Source: Cryptosporangium aurantiacum (GTDB lineage Bacteria; Actinomycetota; Actinomycetes; Mycobacteriales; Cryptosporangiaceae). From it: 64,000 nt of DNA. This document shows, in pieces, positions 51,591-60,540 of this stretch; position 1 is the stretch's first letter, and each line of letters opens with the position of its first letter. The stretch covers positions 1-64,000 of the forward strand of contig NZ_FRCS01000009.1 in NCBI RefSeq assembly GCF_900143005.1. The letters run 5' to 3'. The notes below the pieces were generated by a model. That model did not search any database and was not told the origin of the DNA. It worked only from the letters and a program-made list of their open reading frames with translations. The translations under genes were made by a program, and so were the position numbers.

Positions 51591-52232
51591 GTGCAGGAAC
51601 ATGGTGACTCCCCGCAGCCGGGCCGAACCCCCGAGCGCATCGCGTTCTTCACGGACGCGGTCTTCGCGATCGCGATGACGCTGCTGGTCATCGAGATCCC
51701 CCGGCCGGAAGGCACCGAATTCGACCACATGGACGGGGCCGCGAACCTCGCCCGCTTCCTGGGCGCGCAAGCCGGTTCGTTCTACTCCTGCCTGCTCGCG
51801 TTCCTGCTCCTCTGGCTCGTGTGGCGACGAAGCCACGAACTGCTCGACAGCGTCGACCGCGTCTCGCCGGGCGTCGTCGCCTGGCATTTCCCGCTGTTGC
51901 TGCTGGCGGCGTTCCTGCCCTATCCCACCACGATCGTCGGGCACTTCCCCGGCAATCCGGTGGCGGCGGCGTTCTACGGGATCGCGGTCGGGGCGCTGCT
52001 GGTCTGCCGCGCGGTGCTGGAGCAACTGGCGTACGACGCCGGCGCGCTGCGTCCGCACGTGGACCGCGCCCGGATCCGCCGCAACGTCGTGATCATTCGG
52101 ATCGCGACTGCGTACTGGCTGCTGACGCTCCTGCTCGTGTGGTGGGCGCCCTGGATCCAGGTCGCCTGGTTCGGAACCTTCGCGGTCTGGTTCGCCGCGC
52201 ATCTTCTCCTTCGGAGGTCGAGTGATGACTGA
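51591..52232 (+). CDS. TMEM175-family (DUF1211) membrane protein, putative K+ channel (213 aa)
   Basis: The signature of bacterial TMEM175 proteins is present at the start: RIAFFTDAVFAIAMTLLVIE, with Thr in place of the usual Ser of the FSD motif. About six helices follow: LLAFLLLWLVWR, HFPLLLLAAFLPYP, FYGIAVGALLVC, YWLLTLLLVWW and FAVWFAAHLLL. Bacterial members form tetrameric potassium channels. The GTG at 51591 gives the normal short N-terminal tail. It is the first gene of the right-hand operon; the stop overlaps the next start by 8 bases. Why a channel would lie with a flavoprotein and a methyltransferase is not clear. Confidence 0.85.
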   Translation: MQEHGDSPQPGRTPERIAFFTDAVFAIAMTLLVIEIPRPEGTEFDHMDGAANLARFLGAQAGSFYSCLLAFLLLWLVWRRSHELLDSVDRVSPGVVAWHFPLLLLAAFLPYPTTIVGHFPGNPVAAAFYGIAVGALLVCRAVLEQLAYDAGALRPHVDRARIRRNVVIIRIATAYWLLTLLLVWWAPWIQVAWFGTFAVWFAAHLLLRRSSDD

Positions 52233-52503
52233 TCCGCTCCGGGCGCGGGCCGTCCAGCAAGTGCGCAGGAAGCGCGGTCTGCAGGTGCACGCGCTGTGGT
52301 TCGTGCTGGTGACCCTGATCTTGATCGTGGTGTGGCTGATCTGGCTCCGGACGATCTTCTTCTGGCCGCTGACCGGACTGCTGCCGTGGGCCGTCGGGCT
52401 GGCGTTCCACGCCTGGGCCGTCTACAACCCGTCCGAGCTCGACGACGCACGCGTCGAGCGCGAGATGAGCCGGCTGCACCACCGTCGGCCGACGCCGGAC
52501 TGA
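52225..52503 (+). CDS. 2TM-domain small membrane protein (92 aa)
   Basis: A short protein with two membrane helices (LHALW-like VHALWFVLVTLILIVVWLIW and ITFFWPL-like FFWPLTGLLPWAVGLAFHAW), basic ends and the RARAVQQVRRKRGL start typical of the 2TM (DUF2061-like) group found next to sensor kinases and other genes. GGAGG lies 6-10 bases before the ATG. It sits between the TMEM175 and methyltransferase genes with almost no spacing. Function unknown. Confidence 0.78.
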   Translation: MTDPLRARAVQQVRRKRGLQVHALWFVLVTLILIVVWLIWLRTIFFWPLTGLLPWAVGLAFHAWAVYNPSELDDARVEREMSRLHHRRPTPD

Positions 52504-52506
52504 CGC

Positions 52507-53088
52507 GTGTCGTTCCTCCTGGAGTTCGTGCGCGCTCCCCTGCTGGTCGGTGCCGTCGCGCCGAGCAGCTCGGCGCTGGCCAGGGTCGCGACCACGGTGG
52601 TGCCGCGCACCGGTGCGCCGGTCGTCGTCGAGCTCGGCCCCGGCAACGGCTCGTTCACCGGCGCGATCCAGCAGCGGCTGGCGGGGCGCGGCCGGCACAT
52701 CGCGGTCGAGCTCAACCAGCGGTTCGCCGAGCGGCTGCGAGGCCTCCACCCGGGCGTCGACGTGGCCAACGTCGACGCGGCCGACCTCGGCACGGTGCTG
52801 ACCGACCGAGGGCTCGACACCGCCGACGTCATCGTGAGTGGACTGCCGTGGGCCGCGTTCAGCACCGGCAGGCAGCTGGCCGTGCTGTCCGGGGTGGTGG
52901 CGGCGCTTCCGCCGCACGGGGTGTTCACGACCTTCGCGTACGTGCACGCCCGCTGGGCAGGCCCGGCGCGGCGGCTGCTCGATTCGCTGCACGTCCACTT
53001 CGACGAGGTGGTCGTCGGCCGGACGGTGTGGGCCAACCTTCCGCCGGCGCTGGTCTACCACTGCCGTCGCCCGAACGAGCGAGGTTGA
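52507..53088 (+). CDS. SAM-dependent methyltransferase, PmtA/KsgA-like (193 aa)
   Basis: A class I methyltransferase. Motif I is VVVELGPGNGSFTGAI, motif II AVELNQRF and the VDAADLG acidic loop follows; motif IV is IVSGLPWAAF, the xxGLPW form seen in phospholipid N-methyltransferases and rRNA dimethylases. The N-terminal SFLLEFVRAPLLVGAVAPSS matches the start of PmtA-like proteins. The C-terminal RTVWANLPPALVYHCRR is also typical. It may methylate phosphatidylethanolamine or a small lipid-like molecule. The stop is 2 bases before the flavoprotein start, so joint translation is likely. Confidence 0.82.
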   Translation: MSFLLEFVRAPLLVGAVAPSSSALARVATTVVPRTGAPVVVELGPGNGSFTGAIQQRLAGRGRHIAVELNQRFAERLRGLHPGVDVANVDAADLGTVLTDRGLDTADVIVSGLPWAAFSTGRQLAVLSGVVAALPPHGVFTTFAYVHARWAGPARRLLDSLHVHFDEVVVGRTVWANLPPALVYHCRRPNERG

Positions 53089-53090
53089 CC

Positions 53091-55559
53091 ATGGAGCAGT
53101 TCGACGCCGTCGTCATCGGGTCGGGCATCGGCGGGCTGGCGGCGGCCCGCGCGCTCGCACAGTTCGGCCACGCCCGGGTGCTCGTCCTCGAACAGCACTA
53201 CACGCTCGGCGGCATGACCCACGAGTTCTCCCGCGACGGACGCTACGAGTTCCCGACCGGGATGCACTACCTGGGCGCGGGCTCCGCACCGTTCCTCGAC
53301 TTCCTGACCGACGGAAAGGCCCAGTTCGCGCCGCTGCCGGACGAATTCGAGGTGCTGCACCTCGCCGGAGGCGAAGAGTTCCCGATCCCGGCGTCCGGAG
53401 ACCGCTTCCGGGCGCGGCTCAAGGAACAGTTTCCCGACGAGGCTGACGCCGTCGACCGGTTCTTCGCCACGGTCGGCCCGGCGCGCACCGGGCTGGCGGC
53501 GCGCAACGTCCTCTCCTCGTTCCCCGCGGTCGTCCGCCGGCTCGGCTTCCCGATCGTCGAACGGCTCTACCCCGCGACGTACCGGACGCTGCACGACCAG
53601 CTCGCCCGCCACTTCCGCGACCCGCGGCTGCGTGCGGTGCTGGCGGCGCGCTGGCAGCTCTACGGCACACCGCCCGAGGCTGCCGCGTTCGGCTACCACG
53701 CGAGCATTCCACTGACGTACTACTCCGACGGCGGCACCCATCCCGTCGGCGGCCCGAAAGCGATCAGCGGTCTGATCCTGGAGAGCCTGGAACGCCGCGG
53801 TGTGCTGCTCCGCCCGCGCCAGCAGGTTCACCGGATCCTGGTCGAGCGTGGCCGGGCCGCCGGCGTCGAGGTCGAGGACCGGGCCACCGGTCAGCGCTAC
53901 GAGGTGCGCGCCCCGACCGTCGTCTCCGGAGTGGGCGTCCGCAACACGTACGCCCTGCTCGGGCGGGAGCTTCCCGAGCTGCCCGCGGAGATGTCGACGC
54001 TCATGCTGTTCGCCGGTCTGACGAAGTCACCGGCCGCGTTCGGCATCCGCGGCGAGAACCACTGGTTCGTCGAGGACGACTCGCTCTACGTCTCGTTCGC
54101 TTCGCTCAACGACCCCGCAGCGCGGTTCCACACCGTCGAGGTCCTGCAACTCGTCGATCCGAGCCATTTCGACGCCTGGCGCGGCGCCGATCGCCCGGAG
54201 GAGTACCGCGCGTTCAAGGACGCGACGATCGACCGGATCGTCCGGCGCCTGGACGAGCACTGGCGCGGCTTCGCGGACAACGTCGCGTTCACCGAGCTCG
54301 CCACGCCGCTCACGTTCGAGACGTACCAGCGGAGCGCGCGCGGCGCCTTCTACGGCCTGTCCGCGACTCCGCAACGTCTCCGTTCCGACGTCGCCGGGTG
54401 CCGCACGCCGGTCAAGGGTGTGGTCGTGGCCGGTCAGGACGCCTGGAACGCCGGTGTGCTCGCCGCCGCGGCGGGCGGTTTCATGGCCGCCAACGCGGTG
54501 CTCAAGCCCCGCCAGGTGCAGGCCATGTGGCAGGCGATCCGCGCCCCGCAACCAGCGTCCACACCGTGGAGCGGCTACCTACGGGTCAGCCGGATCGAGT
54601 CGCTGACGCCCACCGTCCGGCGGATCCGCCTCGCACCCCTCGACGGCGACACGCTGCCGTTCTCGTTCACCGCAGGACAGTACGTCACGGTCGGGCTGCC
54701 GGTCGCGGTCGAGCCGATCGAGCGCTCCTACTCGATCTGCAGCGACCCCGCCGAGCGGAGTTTCGTCGAGATCGCGGTCAAACACGAACCCCAGGGGCTC
54801 GGCTCGACGTTCCTGCACGAGGAGGTGGAGACCGGGCAGGCGCTGCGGGTGACCGGCCCGCTCGGCGAGTTCACCTACGAGCCGGGGCCGGGCACGCTGC
54901 TGCTCATCGCCGGCGGCATCGGGATCACGCCGCTGCTGAGCGTCGTGCGTGCCGCCGCGGGCTCCGGGCCGATCGTGCTGCTGGCCAGCTTCCGCGCCGG
55001 GGAGCGGCACCTCTTCGAGGACGACCTCGCGGCCCTGCGGGCCCGCGTCCCGGACGTTCAGGTCGTGCTCTACGGCGGCGGCCACGGCCGGATCGACCGA
55101 CGGGCACTGCAACCGCATGTTCGCGACGCCTCCCGCGTCCACCTCTGCGGGCCGCCGTCGATGATGCAGGACGTCTTGGGCCTGCTGACGACGCTCGGCG
55201 TGCCACGCGACGCGATCCGCACCGAGGCGTTCGTGTCCGGGCACAGCACCCAGACGCGGCGGGAGCGGGCACACGCGATCGAGCTCGCCGCGACCGTCGC
55301 GGAGTTCACGATCACCGACGGCGACGGCGCGTTCCCGTGCCGGCCGGGGGAGACGATCCTCGGCGTCGCGAACGCCGCGCACGTCCCGTTCTCGCAGTCC
55401 TGCGGCGAGGGCGCCTGCGGTACGTGCCGGGTGCGGGTGCTCTCCGGTCACTGCGAGACCGACACCCGCGGCATGTTCTCCACCGACGAGCTGGACGCCG
55501 GCTGGCGTCTGGCCTGCCAGACCCTACCCACCGAAGACGTCCGGATTGGAAGGTCATGA
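53091..55559 (+). CDS. Phytoene-desaturase/retinol-saturase-like flavoprotein fused to ferredoxin reductase and 2Fe-2S ferredoxin (822 aa)
   Basis: Three enzymes in one chain. Residues 1-about 480 form a CrtI/RetSat-type flavoprotein: VVIGSGIGGLAAARALAQFG, YEFPTGMHYLGAG, HPVGGPKAISGLILE and a C-terminal VVVAGQDAWNAGVLAAAAGG. Residues about 493-730 are a ferredoxin-NAD(P) reductase: RSYSICSDP for FAD, IAGGIGITPLLSVV and HLCGPPSMM for NAD(P). Residues about 733-822 are a plant-type ferredoxin with Cys771, Cys776, Cys779 and Cys809 (Cx4Cx2Cx29C). Electrons from NAD(P)H could pass through FAD and the iron-sulphur centre to the first flavin, so a self-sufficient reductase or saturase acting on a polyene or similar lipid is the best inference. 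The ATG overlaps no gene; the stop overlaps the hydrolase start (ATGA). Confidence 0.88.
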   Translation: MEQFDAVVIGSGIGGLAAARALAQFGHARVLVLEQHYTLGGMTHEFSRDGRYEFPTGMHYLGAGSAPFLDFLTDGKAQFAPLPDEFEVLHLAGGEEFPIPASGDRFRARLKEQFPDEADAVDRFFATVGPARTGLAARNVLSSFPAVVRRLGFPIVERLYPATYRTLHDQLARHFRDPRLRAVLAARWQLYGTPPEAAAFGYHASIPLTYYSDGGTHPVGGPKAISGLILESLERRGVLLRPRQQVHRILVERGRAAGVEVEDRATGQRYEVRAPTVVSGVGVRNTYALLGRELPELPAEMSTLMLFAGLTKSPAAFGIRGENHWFVEDDSLYVSFASLNDPAARFHTVEVLQLVDPSHFDAWRGADRPEEYRAFKDATIDRIVRRLDEHWRGFADNVAFTELATPLTFETYQRSARGAFYGLSATPQRLRSDVAGCRTPVKGVVVAGQDAWNAGVLAAAAGGFMAANAVLKPRQVQAMWQAIRAPQPASTPWSGYLRVSRIESLTPTVRRIRLAPLDGDTLPFSFTAGQYVTVGLPVAVEPIERSYSICSDPAERSFVEIAVKHEPQGLGSTFLHEEVETGQALRVTGPLGEFTYEPGPGTLLLIAGGIGITPLLSVVRAAAGSGPIVLLASFRAGERHLFEDDLAALRARVPDVQVVLYGGGHGRIDRRALQPHVRDASRVHLCGPPSMMQDVLGLLTTLGVPRDAIRTEAFVSGHSTQTRRERAHAIELAATVAEFTITDGDGAFPCRPGETILGVANAAHVPFSQSCGEGACGTCRVRVLSGHCETDTRGMFSTDELDAGWRLACQTLPTEDVRIGRS

Positions 55560-56236
55560 TCAGCAACGTTGTTCTCGTCCACGGAGCCTGGGTCGACGGG
55601 TCCGGCTGGCGAGCCGTCCACGATCTGCTCATTGCCGACGGCTTCGCGGTGAGCGTCGCCCAGAACCCGACCGTCACCCTGGCCGACGACGCGGCCGCCG
55701 TCCGGCGGGTGCTCGACCAGCAGACCGGCCCGACGATTCTCGTCGGGCACTCCTACGGCGGGGCGGTGATCACCGAGGCCGGCACGCACGAGAACGTCGT
55801 CGGGCTGGTCTACGTGGCCGCGTTCGCGCCGGACAAGGGGGAGAGCGTGAACAGCCTGATCCCGGAGCCGCAGCCGGGCACGCCGGTGCCGCCGATCTTG
55901 CCGCCGGCTGACGGTTTCCTGCTCCTCGACCGGGAGAAGTTCCCCGAGGCGTTCGCCGCCGACCTGCCCGCCGACGAGGCCCGTTTCCTGGCCGCGTCGC
56001 AGACGCCCTGGGGGCTGGGCGCGATCGGCGGTGTGATCACCGAAGCGGCGTGGCGGACCAAGCCGAGCCGGTACCTGCTCACCACCGCCGACCGGATGAT
56101 CCCGCCGGCCGGCCAGCGAGCGATGGCCGACCGCATTGGGGCGCGGGTGACCGAGGTGGCCGCCAGCCACGCCGTCTACGTCTCGCAGCCGGCCAGCGTC
56201 GCGGCGCTGATCAGGGAGGCAACCGCGACGGCATGA
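55556..56236 (+). CDS. Alpha/beta hydrolase, HNL/esterase-like (226 aa)
   Basis: A small alpha/beta-fold enzyme of the hydroxynitrile-lyase/salicylate-esterase-like group. It opens with NVVLVHGAWVDGSGWRAVH. The nucleophile Ser is in LVGHSYGGAVI and the His in ASHAVYVSQP near the end. DRMIPPAGQRAM holds the likely acid region. No signal peptide. Its ATG overlaps the flavoprotein stop (ATGA), so it is probably part of the same pathway, possibly hydrolysing an ester substrate or product. It is the last gene before a 72-base gap and the BTAD regulator. Confidence 0.85.
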   Translation: MISNVVLVHGAWVDGSGWRAVHDLLIADGFAVSVAQNPTVTLADDAAAVRRVLDQQTGPTILVGHSYGGAVITEAGTHENVVGLVYVAAFAPDKGESVNSLIPEPQPGTPVPPILPPADGFLLLDREKFPEAFAADLPADEARFLAASQTPWGLGAIGGVITEAAWRTKPSRYLLTTADRMIPPAGQRAMADRIGARVTEVAASHAVYVSQPASVAALIREATATA

Positions 56237-56308
56237 CCGCGCGTAGGATGTCGCTGATCCGCCCACGCTGTATGAAGTGGGCAGAAGCGACTATCCGGGG
56301 TCGAAAGC

Positions 56309-59300
56309 GTGTCGCTGCACCTCCAGGTTCTCGGCCCGCTACGGGTCTGGCGCGACGGCCTCGAACAGGATCTCGGGCCGCGGCAGCAGGCATACCTGCT
56401 GGCCCTGCTCCTGGCTCGCGTGGGCAAGCCGATCAGCACGAGCGAGCTGATCGACCTGATCTGGGACGAGGCCGCTCCCAGCAGCGCGCTCAACGTCATC
56501 CAGAAGTACGTCGGTGTCCTGCGGCGGTTGCTGGAACCGTCGCTCCCCGCCAGGGCGACCGGCTCCTACCTGCACCGTCGCGGGAACTCGTACCTGTTCA
56601 CCGCCGCTCCCGGCACGCTGGACCTCGTCGCCTTCCGCGAACTCGTCGACGCGGCGAGGGCCCAGCGTGACCGCGAAGCGGCGCTCGATCACTACGTCGA
56701 GGCGCTGGGCCTCTGGCGTGGCCCGGCCGGCAGCGGAATCGCGGAGGGAATGAGTACGACCACGGTCTTCGCGCCACTGGACGACGAGTTCTACCGCGTG
56801 TGCACCACCGCAGCCGAGCTCGCCGTGTCGCTCGGGCGACCACAGCGGGTACTTCCCGCGCTGCGGCTGGCGTCCTCGATGGCGCCCTTCCACGAGCCCG
56901 TGCACGCCGGTCTCGTCAGCGTCCTCGGAGCCGCCGGACGCCAGGCGGAGGCGCTGGCGGCGTTCCGCACGGTCCGCGATCGCCTGGCCGACGAGCTCGG
57001 CATCGACCCGAGTCCGGCGCTGGAGGAGGCGCATCAGCGAGTGCTGACGCGACCGCCGCTCCCGGTGCCCGCGGACGACGGGGAGAGCTCCGGGCTGGTC
57101 GGCCGGGCCGCCGAGTTGGCGGTGCTCCGGAGCGCCGTGCAGAGCGCGCTCACCGGCCGCACGGCGATCACCGTCCTCGACGGTGAGCCGGGCGTCGGCA
57201 AGACGCGCCTGCTGGAAGAGGCCGCCGCCTTCGCCGCCCGGCATGGTGCGCTCGTCGCCTGGGGCTCCTGCCTGGAAGGCGACGGAACGCCCTCCATGTG
57301 GCCCTGGGAACAGGCGCTCGGCACGATCGTCGACAGGTCCCCCGCGCCCGAGGTGTGGCTCAGCGGCGAGCTCGCGAGCATTCTGCGGCCACGGGATTCC
57401 GTCGGCGCGGCGGTTCCCGACGGCAACGCCCAGTTCCGCTTGTTCGAACAGGTCGTCAACCTGATCGGGCACGCCTCGGCACAACAACCGACGCTGTTGA
57501 TCTTCGACGACCTCCAGTGGGCCGACGTCTCCTCGCTGCAGTTGTTCAAGCACGTGGCCGGTCGATTGCCCGCGGGCACGACGATCGTCGGGGCTCTGCG
57601 CGACCGCGCGCCCATGCCCAGTTCCGAGCTCTCGCAGGTGCTGGCCGCGGCCAGCAGGCGGCCCGGTCACCGCAGGCTGCGGATCGGCCCGCTCAGCGCG
57701 GCCGACGTGGCCGAACTCGTGCGCTCCGAATCCGGCTCCGATCCGGGCGACGACGTCACGCGTGCCATCCACGCCCGCACCGCGGGCAACCCGTTCTTCG
57801 TGCTCGAGCTGTCCCGGTTGCTCAGCGAGGCCGGCACGCTCGGAGTTCCGTCCACCGTGCGCGACGTCGTCCGCGACCGAATGGCCGGCCTCGACGATCG
57901 GGTGGGCGATCTGCTGCGCATCGCCGCGCTCATCGGCCGCAACGTCGACGTCCGGCTGCTCGCGCGCGCGGCAGGCGTCGACGTCGCCGGCTGCCTGGCG
58001 CGTCTGGAGCCGTTACAGGCCCTCGGCCTGCTGGAACCCGGCCAGGACGAACCCTCGTCGCTACGCTTCGCGCACGACCTCGTCCGCGAGTCGGTCTCCG
58101 AGACCACCACGACCCAGCAGGTCACCCGGCTACACCTCCGCGTCGCGGACGCGCTCGAACAGACCCATGCCGACGACGACGAGGCCGCGGAGCAGCTGGC
58201 TTATCACCTGTGGGCCGCCGGACCGCTCGCCGATCCCGCCCGCACCGCAGGGGCACTGATCCGCGCCGGGCGGTGCGCGGCGAACAAGCTCGCGTTCGAG
58301 TCCGCCAACCGGCACCTACGTTCCGCGGTGCGCGCCACGCGGGCGGCGGGTCTGATGGAGCTTGAGCTCTCGGCCCTGACGCTGCTGGCGATCGTCGTCC
58401 GCAGGTATTCGGTGTACGACGCTTCGATGTTCGACATGCTGGAACGCGCCGAGTACCTGGCCGGCACGCTCGGCCGGAGCGCCGAGGCGGCCGACTTCGC
58501 GTTCATCCGCATGATGGGCGCCTACACCTCGATCGATGAAGGCCGCGGAGCGCTGGCCCAGCGGATGCGCGAGGACGGTCTGATGTCCTCCGACCCGGCC
58601 GTCCGCCGTTACGGCCGGCACGCGTGGGGCCTGCACCAGTGGGACATCGGCAACATCGGCGAGGCGTACCGGTGCTTCGTCGAGGAGGACGACGATGACG
58701 CGCCGGACGAGGAGACGCCGCTGCGCCGGGGCGGCAGCATTCCGGGCGAGGGGCCGGGCTGGCGGGCCGTGATGACCGCGCTGCACGGTGACGTCGAGAC
58801 CGCGCTGGCGTTCGTCGACACCTGGGACACACCGGACGATCCGTACGCGGCGTCGGTATGGGTCTACTACACCGCCATGATCGCGTCGATGGCCGGTGAC
58901 GCTCCTCTGGCCCGGCGTGCCGGTGAACGCTGGGCCTCGGCCGGCCTCGACCGCCTCACGTCCCAGCTCGAGCACTACATCCGGCAGGACTGGTGCTGGG
59001 CGCGCGCCGTCACCGGTGACGACTCGGCCGCCGCGGCGGCCGAGGCCGAGAAACTCGTGACCGCCGAGCTTCTCGACCCGCCGCAGTGGGGCATCGCCTA
59101 CCAGTACGCGCTAGTCGCCGAGGCGTGGCTGGCCGCTGGAGAGCCGGACCGGGCCGAAGCCGCGCTGGACCGGGCCGATCAGGCGATCCGGGACTACGGC
59201 CAGCGCTACGCCGAAGGGTTGCTCCTGCTGGTGCGCGCCCGCGTGTCGTTGTCCCGCGGTGAACCCCTCGCCGTGGTCAGGGCCGCCGCGGAACGTGCCT

Positions 59301-59383
59301 GTGCACTGTCGACCGCCCGCGAGGCGCACCTCTTCGCGCGGCGGGCCCGCCGATTCCTCAGCGAACTGGGAGCCGACGCATGA
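56309..59383 (+). CDS. BTAD-domain regulator with AAA-type ATPase (SARP-like, 1024 aa)
   Basis: A large pathway-type activator. The N-terminal winged helix (LQVLGPLRVWRDGLEQDLG to TGSYLHRRGNSYLF) is followed by a BTAD domain (about 100-245, ending AFRTVRDRLADELGIDPSPA), the SARP layout. Next is an AAA/STAND ATPase: Walker A LDGEPGVGKTRLLEE (about 295), Walker B TLLIFDDLQWAD, and further helices with TPR-like repeats to the end. Regulators of this form often lie next to and activate specialised-metabolite genes in actinomycetes. The GTG at 56309 is used. The stop overlaps the aminotransferase start (ATGA), and the flavoprotein operon lies directly upstream. Confidence 0.9.
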   Translation: MSLHLQVLGPLRVWRDGLEQDLGPRQQAYLLALLLARVGKPISTSELIDLIWDEAAPSSALNVIQKYVGVLRRLLEPSLPARATGSYLHRRGNSYLFTAAPGTLDLVAFRELVDAARAQRDREAALDHYVEALGLWRGPAGSGIAEGMSTTTVFAPLDDEFYRVCTTAAELAVSLGRPQRVLPALRLASSMAPFHEPVHAGLVSVLGAAGRQAEALAAFRTVRDRLADELGIDPSPALEEAHQRVLTRPPLPVPADDGESSGLVGRAAELAVLRSAVQSALTGRTAITVLDGEPGVGKTRLLEEAAAFAARHGALVAWGSCLEGDGTPSMWPWEQALGTIVDRSPAPEVWLSGELASILRPRDSVGAAVPDGNAQFRLFEQVVNLIGHASAQQPTLLIFDDLQWADVSSLQLFKHVAGRLPAGTTIVGALRDRAPMPSSELSQVLAAASRRPGHRRLRIGPLSAADVAELVRSESGSDPGDDVTRAIHARTAGNPFFVLELSRLLSEAGTLGVPSTVRDVVRDRMAGLDDRVGDLLRIAALIGRNVDVRLLARAAGVDVAGCLARLEPLQALGLLEPGQDEPSSLRFAHDLVRESVSETTTTQQVTRLHLRVADALEQTHADDDEAAEQLAYHLWAAGPLADPARTAGALIRAGRCAANKLAFESANRHLRSAVRATRAAGLMELELSALTLLAIVVRRYSVYDASMFDMLERAEYLAGTLGRSAEAADFAFIRMMGAYTSIDEGRGALAQRMREDGLMSSDPAVRRYGRHAWGLHQWDIGNIGEAYRCFVEEDDDDAPDEETPLRRGGSIPGEGPGWRAVMTALHGDVETALAFVDTWDTPDDPYAASVWVYYTAMIASMAGDAPLARRAGERWASAGLDRLTSQLEHYIRQDWCWARAVTGDDSAAAAAEAEKLVTAELLDPPQWGIAYQYALVAEAWLAAGEPDRAEAALDRADQAIRDYGQRYAEGLLLLVRARVSLSRGEPLAVVRAAAERACALSTAREAHLFARRARRFLSELGADA

Positions 59384-60540
59384 CCCTGAGTGCCCTGGCC
59401 CGCGGCCTCAACCCGCCGAAGGGCTTCGTCGACGCCAGCATGGTCAACCCGGCGCCCGACGCGATCAGCTTGCTGGGCGGTGTTCCCGCGACCGAGCTGC
59501 TGCCGACCGACGCGGTCCGGCGGGCGTCGGCGCAGCTGTGGGACGACCGCGACGCCGGACGCGCGGCGCTGCGGTACTCGCCGGCGCACGGGTTCCCCAC
59601 GCTGCGGGAGTGGATCGCGGCGAGGGAAGGCGTCGAGGAGAACCGGGTCGTGGTGACGAACGGCGGCATGCACGGGCTGACGCTGGCCGTGCTGACGATC
59701 GTCGAACGGGGCGCCACGGTCGCGGTCGACGACCCGGTGTTCCCGGGGTTCCTCTGGGCGCTGGAGGTGTCGACGTCGCAGACCCTGCCGGTGCCGGTGG
59801 TCGACGACGGCTTCGACGTCGAGTATCTCGCCGAGCGGCTCGCAACCGGCGAGCGGATCGCGGCGGCCTACACCGTGCCCGACTTCCACAACCCGTCCCA
59901 GGTCACGCTGTCGGCGGCGAAGCGGCAGGCGCTGGTCGATCTGGCCGAGCGGTACGACTTCTACGTGATCGCCGACGACCCGAACCGCGCGCTGCGCTTC
60001 GCCGGCCAGGACCAGGGCGTGACGGCCTTCCACTCCTCGGACCGGGCGATCCACGTCAACACGTTCTCCAAGACGCTCGGCCCTGGCTGGCGAGTGGGCT
60101 GGCTGGTGCTGCCCGAGCACCTCGTCGAACCGGTGATCCGGCTGCGCAACCGCCTCGACGTGCACACCTCTTCGGTGAACCAGGCCCTCGTCGAGCGGCT
60201 CTTCACCGGCTACGACGAGATCGTGCGCCGCGCCGCCGACGTATATCGGGAGCGCGCCGCCGTCCTGGTCGATGCGCTCCGGTCCCAGCTGCCCGGCGTC
60301 TTCGACGTCCGGGAGCCCGAAGGCGGCATGTTCCTCTGGCCCCGCCTGACCGACGACAGCATCGACCCCACCGCGCTGTTCCGCCGTGTCGTCGCCGGCG
60401 GCGTGATCTACCAGCCGGGCGAGTACTTCGCGGCGTCGCCGCAGCGGTCCACGGCCCGCCACCTGCGCTTCGCCTACGCCGACCGCACCCCGGACGAACT
60501 GCGGGAAGCGGTGCGGCGGCTGGCCCGGGCCTTCGCATGA
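59380..60540 (+). CDS. PLP-dependent aminotransferase, class I/II (386 aa)
   Basis: A fold-type I aminotransferase of the 2-aminoadipate/MocR-like branch. Motifs are LRYSPAHGFPTLREWIAARE, VVTNGGMHGLTL, FPGFLWAL, VPDFHNPSQVTLS, Asp in IADDPNRALRF, the PLP-binding Lys in NTFSKTLGPGWRVGW and the carboxylate-binding Arg in RHLRFAYA. The length is normal and no helix-turn-helix part is present. It transfers an amino group between an amino acid and a keto acid; the substrate is unknown. It overlaps both neighbours by ATGA. Confidence 0.9.
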   Translation: MTLSALARGLNPPKGFVDASMVNPAPDAISLLGGVPATELLPTDAVRRASAQLWDDRDAGRAALRYSPAHGFPTLREWIAAREGVEENRVVVTNGGMHGLTLAVLTIVERGATVAVDDPVFPGFLWALEVSTSQTLPVPVVDDGFDVEYLAERLATGERIAAAYTVPDFHNPSQVTLSAAKRQALVDLAERYDFYVIADDPNRALRFAGQDQGVTAFHSSDRAIHVNTFSKTLGPGWRVGWLVLPEHLVEPVIRLRNRLDVHTSSVNQALVERLFTGYDEIVRRAADVYRERAAVLVDALRSQLPGVFDVREPEGGMFLWPRLTDDSIDPTALFRRVVAGGVIYQPGEYFAASPQRSTARHLRFAYADRTPDELREAVRRLARAFA

